DNA of 64,000 nucleotides from Candidatus Thalassarchaeum sp. (GCA_016777225.1 JADHRW010000001.1:1-64000), one strand, 5' to 3'. Positions 42,745 to 52,524 are shown, counted from the stretch's first letter. A program made the numbers and translations. Notes: generated from the sequence alone by a model not told the origin.

Positions 42745-44196
42745 ATGAACGCAAGTCTGGACTTTAGCGTTCTCAACCAAATAGATACTTGGAAAGCATT
42801 TGGAATAGGCATAGTACTATTCTGTATTATTGGATTTGCCTCATTATCTCTTTTTGGATTGTCAAGTTCAATTTATGGAGTTTCAGATCAAGTCGAACCT
42901 GTTCCAGATTTTATCGCACCTAGTATGAATAGAACCGGTGTAGATGATATAATTCCTCTGAATAATGGAAGTTTACAATTATCAGATTTACGTGGTAATG
43001 TGGTAATTCTAGATTTTATGGCTATAGATTGTGCAAATTGTCATTACGTACAAGAATATATTAATCAAAATATAGAATCTTGGGGTAATCTACAAGGAAA
43101 CTATTCAGTAATGGTTGTATCAATTGCCTCATGGTATGATTATGAAACATTTGAACAAATAAATTCCACATTTGGCGATTCTGATTCTGATAAATATATG
43201 GATTGGCCAGTTGTTAATGGAGGTAGCGATACCATAGTTCTAGAAAATGGAGAAAGAGGAGACATAGTGGAATACTACTCCGCCCAATTATTACCTTTAG
43301 CCTTAGTATTAGACCATGAAGGGTTTGTAATTGCAAAAGAAAGTACAGGAACTCCACTTGATGGTTGGAGCTCCTTTGATAATGCTATTGAAAAAGCAAA
43401 TATGGGAGATGCAGAAGAACTAAGATTTGGAATTAAGAAAAGCGATCGCTCAATATATGGGGTTTTCATAATTGGACTTTTTTTGGGTTTGTTGGTATAT
43501 TTTAGTCCATGTGCATTTCCAGTATTACCTTCTTACATTACCTATACACTGAACCTAGGAATGAGAGAAGATGAATTAAGAGAAAGTGGTAAATTAATCG
43601 GACATATGCCTGGGCCGTTAGCTATGGGGTCTTATGCAGCCCTAGGGCAATTAACTTTCTTCTCAATAATTGGAGTAATAATCTTTGGATTATCTGAAAT
43701 ATTCAATCTATCAGGAGTTTTGCATGATATTGCGGTAGCCATAGCTCTTCTACTGATAATTTTAGGAGGTTTGATGTTACTTGGATGGACATCGCACATA
43801 CTCTCAGGCGTTCAAAATATCATAGATAAATATCAGACTAAAGAAGATAATGACGAAATATTTACGCCAAGAAGAAATATGTATCTTTGGGGAATCGGAT
43901 ATTCAGCTGCATCTGTTGATTGTACTGCCGCAGCAGTTTTTCCATTCATAGGGTGGCTTGCAGTAGTTGGTAGAGTAGAATTTATTTTCGGACTGATGGG
44001 ACTCATGATTTCAGTTAGTTTCCTAATGATTGCTGTAACAGCGCTAGTTAGTATGGGAAGACAAGCAATGATTGGTTATCTAAGAAGTTCAACTGGTCTG
44101 ATCAAAGCAATTGGTTCTTGGATGATGATGTTTGCAGGAATTGGATTATTTATCTACCTAACAGAACCAGAAATGGTTTCAACAATAGTTTTCTAG
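42745..44196 (+). CDS. thioredoxin-CcdA/DsbD-like fusion protein
   Basis: One N-terminal membrane helix (about 18-40) is followed by an external thioredoxin-like domain with the redox pair CANC (Cys96, Cys99). A CcdA/DsbD-type membrane domain of about six helices follows from residue 238, beginning LFLGLLVYFSPCAFPVLPS. A second helix has VDCTAAAVFPF, giving the paired membrane cysteines. The membrane part would carry electrons from cytoplasmic thioredoxin to the fused external domain, keeping secreted proteins or cytochrome c haem sites reduced. The domain order is the reverse of DsbD, where the thioredoxin domain follows the membrane part. Confidence 0.78.
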   Translation: MNASLDFSVLNQIDTWKAFGIGIVLFCIIGFASLSLFGLSSSIYGVSDQVEPVPDFIAPSMNRTGVDDIIPLNNGSLQLSDLRGNVVILDFMAIDCANCHYVQEYINQNIESWGNLQGNYSVMVVSIASWYDYETFEQINSTFGDSDSDKYMDWPVVNGGSDTIVLENGERGDIVEYYSAQLLPLALVLDHEGFVIAKESTGTPLDGWSSFDNAIEKANMGDAEELRFGIKKSDRSIYGVFIIGLFLGLLVYFSPCAFPVLPSYITYTLNLGMREDELRESGKLIGHMPGPLAMGSYAALGQLTFFSIIGVIIFGLSEIFNLSGVLHDIAVAIALLLIILGGLMLLGWTSHILSGVQNIIDKYQTKEDNDEIFTPRRNMYLWGIGYSAASVDCTAAAVFPFIGWLAVVGRVEFIFGLMGLMISVSFLMIAVTALVSMGRQAMIGYLRSSTGLIKAIGSWMMMFAGIGLFIYLTEPEMVSTIVF

Positions 44197-44199
44197 AAA

Positions 44200-44697
44200 T
44201 TACTGGAAGATAATTTTTTGTTTTCTTTTTTTATCTCTGCGTGTTAGTAAGAGAATACCAATAAAAATACCAATAATACCTGAACAACAAACAGGTAGTG
44301 AGCATAAAGTGGTGAAAATAATACTTGCATCTGCAAGATCATTTACAATAATTATTTCATTATTTGATTCTACCTGTAAATTATTTGATACATCTGGATT
44401 AAGATAACCAATGTATCTCCAATCCCCGTCTACGTAACTAAAATCACAATCCTCAAAGAAATATTCCCATTCATCATCATGGATGCTCACTGTAGTTTCA
44501 GAACAACTGTAAGTATCATTGACATAAACCGAATATGTGTCATGATATCGAACGAATACCTCGCCACTATCTCCTCTGAATATTGATTCATCAGATATGT
44601 CTCTATCTAAAATCAAACTTCCACCTATAAAAATGGCAAATGAGAGAATAATCAAGAAAGTAGAAACTGCAATCGTTAAGATCGCTCCCTTCTTCAT
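44200..44697 (-). CDS. membrane protein with external domain, unknown function
   Basis: The 165-residue product has an N-terminal helix (ILTIAVSTFLIILSFAIFIGGSLIL) and a second helix near 132-152 (LPVCCSGIIGIFIGILLL), flanking an external beta-rich domain with two Cys. A basic tail ends it (TRRDKKRKQK). No family is recognised. Part of its coding sequence is duplicated 609 bp away in the chimeric remnant at 44761-44945. Confidence 0.55.
   Translation of the reverse strand: MKKGAILTIAVSTFLIILSFAIFIGGSLILDRDISDESIFRGDSGEVFVRYHDTYSVYVNDTYSCSETTVSIHDDEWEYFFEDCDFSYVDGDWRYIGYLNPDVSNNLQVESNNEIIIVNDLADASIIFTTLCSLPVCCSGIIGIFIGILLLTRRDKKRKQKIIFQ
44287..44327 (+). repeat. direct repeat copy 1 (41 bp), inside the membrane protein gene
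   Basis: The 41-bp sequence starting acaaacaggtagtga recurs at 44896-44936 with a single mismatch. This copy is intact coding sequence, so it is the likely parent. Confidence 0.9.
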
Positions 44698-44760
44698 GAT
44701 ACTTGTTTCAAGACTTTACTTAGTAAGTCATTCATGATTTATTTACCCAAAATAATTAAT

Positions 44761-44945
44761 TTATCCAAATCTACCAGAAATATATTGTCCTGTTAACTCT
44801 TCTTCAGGTGAATTAAATATCTTTTCAGTATCTCCAAATTCTATTAAATCTCCCAGATACATGAATGCTGTTTGGTCTGAAATTCTTGCCGCTTGACAAA
44901 CAGGTAGTGAACATAAAGTGGTGAAAATAATACTTGTTTCAAGAC
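44761..44945 (-). pseudogene. chimeric remnant: membrane-protein fragment joined in frame to a PstB C-terminus
   Basis: Read leftward, the frame begins without a start codon. It encodes TTLCSLPVC from the neighbouring membrane protein, then switches without losing frame to a PstB tail: [18 protein letters not shown] and [11 protein letters not shown], ending TAA at 44761-44763. The same tail closes the intact pstB at 45638 ([23 protein letters not shown]), but the copies have diverged, so the event is not recent. No Walker A or start is present, so this cannot be a working ATPase. Confidence 0.85.
44896..44936 (+). repeat. direct repeat copy 2 (41 bp), in the chimeric remnant
   Basis: It matches 44287-44327 with one mismatch (a for g). 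It continues into tttcaagac, which in the parent lies just 5' of the membrane-protein gene (44706-44714). Both parent junctions share the heptamer atacttg, indicating an internal deletion by short homology. Confidence 0.9.
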
Positions 44946-44951
44946 ATTAAT

Positions 44952-45629
44952 TTAATTTTCAATTGAAATCCATTCATTGTTAAGGGCATGATGCCAAAGA
45001 TCTGCAAATCTAACAAAATTATAACCCGTTCTTTCTATTCTGGATAATGCTCTGAATAAATTTAATCTTCCAATTTTACTACCAATTTCGGAGCCAGGTG
45101 TTTGGGAAATAATTTCTTGACAAGATTCCCAAGTCTCTCCTATCTTACTCCATTTATTTGAAATATAATCGACATCTAGATTAGTTTTGGAATTTATCGA
45201 CTCAAATATATTAGATATCAAGTCGAAAAGTTGTTCATTCATTATTTGAATCAGATTAACAAGATTTGAAGGTATATTATTTACTCCCGCCTGATTTTTA
45301 AGTATCAAGGATATTTGTGAAATATCCCTAGCATGCCTCATTCCTCTCTCGATAGTATCGGTACCTCTTAGGTATGTTGATATCATCCGAAGATCACCCA
45401 TCATTGGTTGGTTCATGGATATTACAAGTAAGATATCTCCGGTTCTTTCCCAGAATTTTATTCTAGCCTTCTCTCTAGCATCCAATACTTGATTTACATG
45501 TTCGACATCTAGAGAAATTAAACTATTAATTGAAATTTCATAAATCTTCATTAATTCACTAGCATCTTCTACGAGATTGTCTCTCAATTGTTCTAATCGC
45601 TCATCTAATCCTGTTCTAACTGGAACCAT
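44952..45629 (-). CDS. phoU: phosphate transport regulator PhoU
   Basis: The 225-residue product has the two three-helix bundles of PhoU. The characteristic EARIKFWERTGDILLVIS and LRMISTYLRGTDTIERGMRHARDIS are seen here, with a second related bundle ending RALSRIERTGYNFVRFADLW. PhoU damps the Pst transporter and phosphate signalling, binding metal and PstB. It is the last gene of pstC-pstA-pstB-phoU, eight bases after pstB. It differs from the AbrB-linked PhoU at 58428. Confidence 0.88.
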   Translation of the reverse strand: MVPVRTGLDERLEQLRDNLVEDASELMKIYEISINSLISLDVEHVNQVLDAREKARIKFWERTGDILLVISMNQPMMGDLRMISTYLRGTDTIERGMRHARDISQISLILKNQAGVNNIPSNLVNLIQIMNEQLFDLISNIFESINSKTNLDVDYISNKWSKIGETWESCQEIISQTPGSEIGSKIGRLNLFRALSRIERTGYNFVRFADLWHHALNNEWISIEN

Positions 45630-45637
45630 CCTTTCAC

Positions 45638-46516
45638 CTACCCAAACCTTCCTGTAATATATCTCTCAGTTAATTCTTTTTCTGGTCTATCGAATATCTT
45701 TTCAGTTTTTCCGAACTCAATAAGTCTCCCTAGGAACATGAAAGCAGTGTAATCTGAAACTCTCTGTGCCTGAGACATAGAATGTGTGACAATGACTACT
45801 GTGAAATGCTCTTTGAGTTCTAGAATTAGATTCTCAATCTTAGCAGTAGCGATTGGATCTAAAGCAGAACATGGCTCATCCATCAGAATAATATCAGGCT
45901 CAACAGAAATTGTCCTAGCTATACACAATCTTTGCTGTTGACCTCCAGATAAACTAGTGCCGAGTTCATGGAGTCTGTCAGACACTTCTTCCCAAAGCGC
46001 CGCTTTTATTAGTGATTTTTCTACAATCTCATTCATCTTTCTCCTTGAGGGATTGTAGTGTAACTTAACCCCGTAAGCAACGTTATCAAAAATTGACTTA
46101 GGAAACGGGTTTGGTTTCTGGAAGACCATGCCAATCTTTCTCCTTAACCTGACTAGGTCAGTAGAGGATTGATTTATATCCTCACCATCGTAGATTATCT
46201 GCCCATCATAATTACAAATAGGAATAAGGTCATTCATCCTATTAAGGCATCTCAATAAGGTAGACTTACCACAGCCAGAGGGACCGATGAATGCAGTTAC
46301 AGAATTCTTTTCTATTGGTACAGATACATCATAAATTGCCTGTGCTGATCCGTATCTCAGGTTAAGCCCTTTAATTTCTATATGAGGTGTACCATCTATT
46401 ACCAAATCACTTGTAGATACTATACTTTCCTTGTCAATATCGAACGATGATTCATTGTCATTAACTGTCTTTTTGTTATTTTCTTTTTCTTCATTTTGAT
46501 CATTCATTTCATTCAC
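45638..46516 (-). CDS. pstB: phosphate ABC transporter ATPase
   Basis: The ATPase motifs are Walker [22 protein letters not shown] loop [16 protein letters not shown], signature [15 protein letters not shown], Walker [14 protein letters not shown] and switch [19 protein letters not shown] after Walker A and FPKSI are specific to PstB. The first 45 residues are an acidic Asn/Glu-rich extension absent from typical PstB. It lies three bases after pstA and eight before phoU. Confidence 0.95.
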   Translation of the reverse strand: MNEMNDQNEEKENNKKTVNDNESSFDIDKESIVSTSDLVIDGTPHIEIKGLNLRYGSAQAIYDVSVPIEKNSVTAFIGPSGCGKSTLLRCLNRMNDLIPICNYDGQIIYDGEDINQSSTDLVRLRRKIGMVFQKPNPFPKSIFDNVAYGVKLHYNPSRRKMNEIVEKSLIKAALWEEVSDRLHELGTSLSGGQQQRLCIARTISVEPDIILMDEPCSALDPIATAKIENLILELKEHFTVVIVTHSMSQAQRVSDYTAFMFLGRLIEFGKTEKIFDRPEKELTERYITGRFG

Positions 46517-46519
46517 CTT

Positions 46520-49500
46520 CTATGCATTCGAGAATTTTCTATAATGTGCTCTTATCAAAATTGCCACCGAATTAACCATGACTAAGGTACCCAGAAGAAC
46601 CAAAGAAGCCCCTGCTGCTGCGACTTTGAAACCCTCCTCGGGCTGATCGGTCCATGTGTAAACCTGTACAGGGAGAACAGTATACTTCCCACTAGGATTC
46701 GAACCCCAGTTTGTAAACGAAGTAGGGTCAGCAGTCATTATCGGCCTATCTGCCCACATGGGAAGCTCTGACAGAGCTACTTCAAGTCCTGGAATCCAGG
46801 TAATGAATCCATCTAAAGTAGGTAGTGCCGTGTAGTCGATAAAATATAATGGGTCAGGTTCTTGGAATACTGAGGTAACCGCACCTACAAGTATCAATGG
46901 AGCAGCCTCACCCATTATCCTTGACATTGCCAAGATAGTTCCTGTCATCATACCGGGCATAGCATGAGGGAAAACATGATCCTTGATTACCTGCCACTTA
47001 GTGCAACCGACTCCAAATGCTCCTTGACGTAAAGATGGTGGCACAGCCCTTAGAGCTTCTTGACTAGCAATTACTATGGTTGGCATTGCCATTGTAGCCA
47101 TAGTTATCCCAGCAGTCAATATAGTCCCACCAAGACCCAAACCAAACCCTGTACTAGAGGAGCAGAGAGCAAGCCCGAAGAGGCCGAATACAACAGCCGG
47201 GACTCCCGCTAGGTTAGTTACAAGAGTTTGTATTGTAGACTGCAAAAAATTCTTTGGAGCATATTCCTCCAGCCAAATAGCTCCTCCAATTGATACTGGA
47301 ATTGCAAATAACATTGTGTAACCTACAACGTAAACACTACCCCAGAAAGCCGCTCTGAGACCTGCTCTATATGGTTGTTGAGAAGGATAATTAGAGAAAA
47401 TAAACGAATTGACTATCTCAAAAGGTATTGTGAAGAAAGCGACAACCATTAATACTGAAGCTACAAGAATCCATCCGTCCCTACCCATTACTACTCTTCT
47501 AACTCTGTCTTCATTAATATTAGTTAAACGGGTAAGTTGCGATGCTCCTGCAATTAGTCTTTTGAAAGCAGAGGCGGACATTAGTAAACATACTGAACCT
47601 ATTATAAAACCACTATTAAATACCCATCCTATAACTATCACATAGCTGGCGATTGACACGATTAAAGAGGCTCCTTCTGTGAATCCTTCAGATGGTCTAA
47701 CTCCTACTTCGGGCCTCAAGGTCAAAATCGACCAAAAACTAGTAATCACCGCTAATGATGAAAGAAGAGTAATGGAAATCCCAATTGTGAGCAAGAATAA
47801 TTTGAATATCAGATATAAATTTGAATTTATGGTAGATGAAGTGATGAAAAGCCCAATGAGCAGCACAACTATTCTAAATAATAATGAAATTATCCTTCCA
47901 ATTAACTCAGAAGTATAGGTTACGTAGGACCACCCACTAACACCCTGTTCATTATTGCTGAATATATCGTCAATTTTGACTAGAAGTCTTCTAAAAACAG
48001 AAACTGGATAACCTGGCCTAAACATGGCTAGAGCACTTAATATCAGTAAAGTAAAGGCGAATAATTCCGCTGTTGGGAAAAAATCTTGATATGAATCAAT
48101 ACCTGACTCAAATCTCTCTGGAAGACCACAGAAACCGGCCCAAACCTGTGGTTGTAGCAATAGTCTTGATTCGTAGCACCAATCCTCTGCGTGGGTAGGT
48201 GGATTAGAATTAAATTCTTTTGCTCTTGTACAATCTTCATCTGCCCTTTCAAGGTAATCATCTTTATATGTCTCATCACACATCCTATTTTCTGCAGAAA
48301 TTACATGGTTCCAGATTTCCAAAACTTCCGATAGTGCAGCCTCATCATTTTCACATTGGCTTGATGAAGAAGATTCCTCACAGGATTTCAAATTAATATC
48401 CATGTAATGAGATAAGGTCTCTAATGATGTCATAGAGTTGTTTAGCTGTACATGGGAGAATTTTGACCACAATGCGGCCACGTTATGGCCCTGTCCATCG
48501 ACTAAATTCTTTATTCCATCATTATCAATATCATCATCCAAAATCTGATCATGAATGCCATCAAGATTCTCGTCTATCATCCATCCTTGATAACCAATTA
48601 CTAGAGCATCGGCACATTGACTATCTCCACCGATAATTGGATTCAAGAGATTGTCTCCATCTATGTCACTGTCACACCAGTCCCTTATTCCATCATTATC
48701 TTGATCACCATCATCTAATATCCTAGAATTTAGCCACGTAGAGTAAGGTCCTAGAATAAAATCTCCTACCTCCTTGTAGGAACTCTCTCTAGCATCACTT
48801 GGAGGCCCTTCTATCTGTGAGAAAATAACTGTATAGTTCATACGATGCTCGAGAGTCAAGACACCTAGTCCTGACTGACCTACCTGTGCTGGATGTAGAA
48901 CTATAGATTCGACCTTTTCGCCGTCCCTTAAGAATTCACCTACTGAGGTTAATTCCAGAGTTATTTTATCACATTGAGAACATGCAGATGTGAGTGTGAT
49001 TGACAAATCAACATGAATATCCTTTGAAGTCCCGGATACTGCTCTGAAATCAAAACCCTCTTTATTGGATAGTTCATATATGTCATATGATCCAGTCAAA
49101 CCCTGTTGCAAAATGAATTGGGCAACTTCAGCTCTTGTACAGAACTCTGGATTCATATTGCTCAAAACTAACGAGGGATCTAATATTGATTCAGGGACCA
49201 GGGATCTACTGATATTTTCCCAACCCCATCCAGTTGTGAATCTATTTTCCTGCCAGAGAGAGTAATTGTAAATATGAACAATATCGAGCTCCTCTGAAAT
49301 ATCCGAATCTATCCAAATATCACCATTAGACTTGAATATTGGCTCAACTGAACTGTGGTAAATCCAAAGCTTACTATTATCCCATACAGAATGCCTATCA
49401 TCTCCAACAAATGGATAAAACTGAGAAATTGCGGCTGTAAAGTCTGATTCTGAAACAACTGGTTCCCACCTCAGTCCCTTCCAAACGTACTGAGTATAAT

Positions 49501-50107
49501 CATCAGAAGAATCAATCCAGAAATCTCCAAGCCTCGGAGTAGGTGCTTCATCTCTTACGAAAATATCCACTCTTTCATCTTCCAAAGGATCAAATGTAGC
49601 AGCACTCCTCTCATTCCAAGGAAGGAGGTAAGAAGGTGCCCATGAATCATATGGTGCAAAAGTACTCGACATCAATCCTTGATCACAGAGATATCTTTGG
49701 ATATCATTCGATCTATCAAACAAAATAGGATTCCCATCGCTATCTGTAAGAATACCATCATCGTTATATGCTTCGAATTTTACTTCGGTCCATTCTGCTC
49801 TCAGAGTGACATTTGAGCGGTCTCTTTTCGGATCATCTAGTACCCAATCATCATTCCAGGTTTCAACATTCCATGATTTAACAGTCTCAGAAACTTCTTT
49901 GTTATCCTCAATTCCAATTACCTCTGTTTCAGTCTCTGGCACGTATGCCTCGCTGTAAATTCTAGTAACCATGGTAGCAAGAATTAGGGCACATATAAGA
50001 GAAATTGAAATAAATGTAACTTTACCTAAATTGGCCACTCTATCCCTTCTCTTTCTTGATTTAGAAGGGAGATTTGATACTCCGAATAGACTGAATTTTT
50101 CACTCAT
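46520..50107 (-). CDS. pstA: phosphate ABC transporter permease PstA with a giant external domain
   Basis: A cytoplasmic N terminus and one helix (about 28-48) are followed by some 630 external residues, then several helices from about 681. The PstA permease core lies at about 900-1190, with the EAA loop GAFGVGCTKWQVIKDHVFPHAMPG. Ordinary PstA has about 290 residues, so the protein is four times the usual size. The external part contains TSP3-like calcium loops (DDGDQDNDGIRDWCDSD, DDDIDNDGIKNLVDG) and several Cys. It could dock PstS or a surface layer. It overlaps pstC by four bases (ATGA-type) and precedes pstB. Confidence 0.88.
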   Translation of the reverse strand: MSEKFSLFGVSNLPSKSRKRRDRVANLGKVTFISISLICALILATMVTRIYSEAYVPETETEVIGIEDNKEVSETVKSWNVETWNDDWVLDDPKRDRSNVTLRAEWTEVKFEAYNDDGILTDSDGNPILFDRSNDIQRYLCDQGLMSSTFAPYDSWAPSYLLPWNERSAATFDPLEDERVDIFVRDEAPTPRLGDFWIDSSDDYTQYVWKGLRWEPVVSESDFTAAISQFYPFVGDDRHSVWDNSKLWIYHSSVEPIFKSNGDIWIDSDISEELDIVHIYNYSLWQENRFTTGWGWENISRSLVPESILDPSLVLSNMNPEFCTRAEVAQFILQQGLTGSYDIYELSNKEGFDFRAVSGTSKDIHVDLSITLTSACSQCDKITLELTSVGEFLRDGEKVESIVLHPAQVGQSGLGVLTLEHRMNYTVIFSQIEGPPSDARESSYKEVGDFILGPYSTWLNSRILDDGDQDNDGIRDWCDSDIDGDNLLNPIIGGDSQCADALVIGYQGWMIDENLDGIHDQILDDDIDNDGIKNLVDGQGHNVAALWSKFSHVQLNNSMTSLETLSHYMDINLKSCEESSSSSQCENDEAALSEVLEIWNHVISAENRMCDETYKDDYLERADEDCTRAKEFNSNPPTHAEDWCYESRLLLQPQVWAGFCGLPERFESGIDSYQDFFPTAELFAFTLLILSALAMFRPGYPVSVFRRLLVKIDDIFSNNEQGVSGWSYVTYTSELIGRIISLLFRIVVLLIGLFITSSTINSNLYLIFKLFLLTIGISITLLSSLAVITSFWSILTLRPEVGVRPSEGFTEGASLIVSIASYVIVIGWVFNSGFIIGSVCLLMSASAFKRLIAGASQLTRLTNINEDRVRRVVMGRDGWILVASVLMVVAFFTIPFEIVNSFIFSNYPSQQPYRAGLRAAFWGSVYVVGYTMLFAIPVSIGGAIWLEEYAPKNFLQSTIQTLVTNLAGVPAVVFGLFGLALCSSSTGFGLGLGGTILTAGITMATMAMPTIVIASQEALRAVPPSLRQGAFGVGCTKWQVIKDHVFPHAMPGMMTGTILAMSRIMGEAAPLILVGAVTSVFQEPDPLYFIDYTALPTLDGFITWIPGLEVALSELPMWADRPIMTADPTSFTNWGSNPSGKYTVLPVQVYTWTDQPEEGFKVAAAGASLVLLGTLVMVNSVAILIRAHYRKFSNA

Positions 50108-52425
50108 TCATATGCCTCCCTGAACCTATGCATTATCCTCTGACCTATTATATTCAAGCCCAGAGTAATTATGAATAGATAGAGACCTACAGCAAACATA
50201 GAGTAGTAAGCTGATGTACCTGCTGGAAGATCACCTTGGATTTTCTTGGCAATATACGCCGTCATTGTTTGTGAAGAAATAAACATATTCTTAGTGTAAT
50301 ATGCCGCTGTTCCAACTGAAAGTGTGACTGCCATGGTTTCACCTATTGCTCTTGAGAACGCAAGAATAATCGATGCCAGTATTCCTGAAAGACCGGATGG
50401 AATCACGACTTTGAACGTAGTTTCTACAGGAGTTGCTCCTAGAGCATACGATGCTTCTCTAAGATTGTTTGGAACGGATCTGAGTGCATCCTCGGAGAGA
50501 CTAGCAATTAAGGGGGTAATCATTATTCCAACAACCACAGCCCCATTAATTGGGTTGAAAGGTTGAGGGTCTTTAGCCATCCAACCCCAATCAACGAATA
50601 AGTTTCCTATATCCATAACTATGGGTGAGATAACGACAAAGGCAAAGAATCCGTACACGACTGACGGTATCCCCGCTAGTATCTCAAGAATAGGTTTGAT
50701 AATGTTGGCAGTTCTTGGACTAGCGTATTCCGAGAGGAAAATAGCCGTACCAAGTCCTAACGGAATTGCAATTATTAGAGCACCAAGAGCTACTTGTAAT
50801 GTGGTTTGAAGAAGTGCATTGACGCCGATGTGTAAATTATCAGTAACTGTGACGACTGAGACTGTCCTTATGTCAGTTCTCCAGAGAGTCTGAGTCAAGA
50901 ACTCCCCCAAACTTCCATCCACTCTAGCGACCAAATCAAAAAAGCTGGTAACTATAGCAACTAAGGTCACTACTAGCAATAATGCTCTGAAGTCAGAATC
51001 AAGATATCCCATTCTTTGATTTGCCCAAATGTATGCTCTAGTCTGCGCTAAATATTCTCCAATAAATATTCTAAGATCATATAGTGGATGAGCTATAATG
51101 GCGAAAAGTAGAAGATATGGATGCAAAAGTCCTAGAAATAGAATCATTATCACTCGGTTAAGTTCTTTCAATTTGAGAGAATAAATGGGATTAAATTTGA
51201 TTTCTTTCACATCTATTTTCTTAATTATTAGAGTGCGATTTCTAGTATCTGACATGGTCACTCGCAGAAGTAATAATGAAAGACCAAAAGAAATCAAGTG
51301 CCCTGTCTGAATCTCATGAGTTGGCTCGAGAGTGAGCCACAGGAAAGCTATTGCCATTGCTATATGACCTGTGGAAAATTTCTTAGAGGAAAAACGAAGG
51401 AAGCCAATTACGACTACATTGGCCAGTAGAAGATATGAGATAGTGGACTGTGAAATAGGGTACAATATGGCTAAAGAGCCTGTAGAGACTAGAACAATTG
51501 AAAACATTCCTAAAGGTGAAATGACTGCGTCTATTTGTTCTGAAGAGAACCTTGAGAGCCAAACTGGCGAAAATAAATTCAATAATACTGCTAAAATTGT
51601 CAATATACCCAAGAATAACCCAAAACGGTCTACATTGGGAACTCTTGGATCTGGATCATAAGCATTTGGGATTCCATCGTTATCCATATCAGGATCTCTG
51701 AAATTATCGAATCCATCATCATCGATATCACTATCCAGATCAGTACCTCTCTCATCTACACCTATGTTAGGATTACCATCACCATCGACATCTAAATTTG
51801 CTCTATCGGAACCAACCCAGGTAATTACTATCCAATCTCTCTTAAGATCGTTATCAATTTGATGGAGGATTAAAGCCCCTTCATTCTCCCTCAAAACACC
51901 CAGCGGAACGTATGCATCACGGATGTCCTCTCCATCGGACTCAGAATAATTATGTTGAGGATTATTGTCAAGGTAAGTCAGAATATAACCTCTTTTTTCA
52001 TGGGCTGTCCAATTACCAGTATAATCGCCATTGGCATCTAAAATTGCAACCCCATTGGGATCTCTATCACGATCGAAAACGACAAGCGGTTCCCCTAATT
52101 TAATTAGAGATTCGTTATCCCAGTCAACAATACAGAGGCTATCTAAATAGAAGGGGTCTGTAATTGAACCTTCACTGTAGTTAGCTGCATCCCATATATC
52201 TGATTGAACACCTTCGGACCAATCATCAGGAGGGTCAAACATATCGGCTCCACAACCGAAAGCCTGGTAGAATGGAACGGATTTCGAAACTAGAACATAG
52301 ATTATTCCAGCTGTAACCAAAACCACGGAGATCGCCATTGAGAATAGAACTGCACTGGGCGCCCCTCCTTCAATTCTTGAAGCGACCCTAGAGAGGTCAA
52401 TTCGTCTACTCGGTGCGGACGACAT
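50104..52425 (-). CDS. pstC: phosphate ABC transporter permease PstC with an external insert
   Basis: An N-terminal helix (about 25-46) leads to an external domain of about 215 residues. It ends in TSP3-like calcium loops (DVDGDGNPN, DIDDDGFDN, DMDNDGIPNAYDPDP). About six helices follow (267-470), then the PstC permease core from about 500 to the end, with the EAA loop LREASYALGATPVETTFKVVIPSG. Typical PstC has about 300 residues. The matching inserts in PstA and PstC suggest a joint external structure. It is the first gene after the pstS-pstC gap, and an operator-like site lies 39-55 bp upstream. Confidence 0.88.
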   Translation of the reverse strand: MSSAPSRRIDLSRVASRIEGGAPSAVLFSMAISVVLVTAGIIYVLVSKSVPFYQAFGCGADMFDPPDDWSEGVQSDIWDAANYSEGSITDPFYLDSLCIVDWDNESLIKLGEPLVVFDRDRDPNGVAILDANGDYTGNWTAHEKRGYILTYLDNNPQHNYSESDGEDIRDAYVPLGVLRENEGALILHQIDNDLKRDWIVITWVGSDRANLDVDGDGNPNIGVDERGTDLDSDIDDDGFDNFRDPDMDNDGIPNAYDPDPRVPNVDRFGLFLGILTILAVLLNLFSPVWLSRFSSEQIDAVISPLGMFSIVLVSTGSLAILYPISQSTISYLLLANVVVIGFLRFSSKKFSTGHIAMAIAFLWLTLEPTHEIQTGHLISFGLSLLLLRVTMSDTRNRTLIIKKIDVKEIKFNPIYSLKLKELNRVIMILFLGLLHPYLLLFAIIAHPLYDLRIFIGEYLAQTRAYIWANQRMGYLDSDFRALLLVVTLVAIVTSFFDLVARVDGSLGEFLTQTLWRTDIRTVSVVTVTDNLHIGVNALLQTTLQVALGALIIAIPLGLGTAIFLSEYASPRTANIIKPILEILAGIPSVVYGFFAFVVISPIVMDIGNLFVDWGWMAKDPQPFNPINGAVVVGIMITPLIASLSEDALRSVPNNLREASYALGATPVETTFKVVIPSGLSGILASIILAFSRAIGETMAVTLSVGTAAYYTKNMFISSQTMTAYIAKKIQGDLPAGTSAYYSMFAVGLYLFIITLGLNIIGQRIMHRFREAYE

Positions 52426-52463
52426 TCAAATGACCGACTCACTACATGCCTATAATTTTCTAA

Positions 52464-52480
52464 CTATATACTCTATTTAG
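52464..52480. promoter_or_regulatory. Pho-box-like inverted repeat upstream of pstC
   Basis: CTATATA-CTC-TATTTAG has two 7-bp half sites about a 3-bp spacer, with one mismatch to the consensus CTATATA-N3-TATATAG. It lies 39-55 bp before the pstC start. Operator function is an inference from recurrence at phosphate genes. Confidence 0.5.
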
Positions 52481-52488
52481 AAGGCTCC

Positions 52489-52508
52489 GCCCGCCCATAG
52501 GGACGGGC
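52489..52508. terminator. GC-rich hairpin between pstS and pstC
   Basis: GCCCGCCC-ATA-GGG(A)CGGGC forms an eight-pair stem with one bulged A, standing out in AT-rich surroundings 17 bp after the pstS stop. Lacking a strong T tract, it may stabilise the pstS mRNA end or attenuate read-through into pstC, giving more binding protein than permease. Confidence 0.6.
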
Positions 52509-52524
52509 AGAGTTTATGTTCTGA

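Noticed and set aside
44200-44697. Gene 44200-44697 as a pst operon component
   Set aside because: It is separated from phoU by the chimeric remnant and has no recognisable transport motif, so no phosphate role is claimed.
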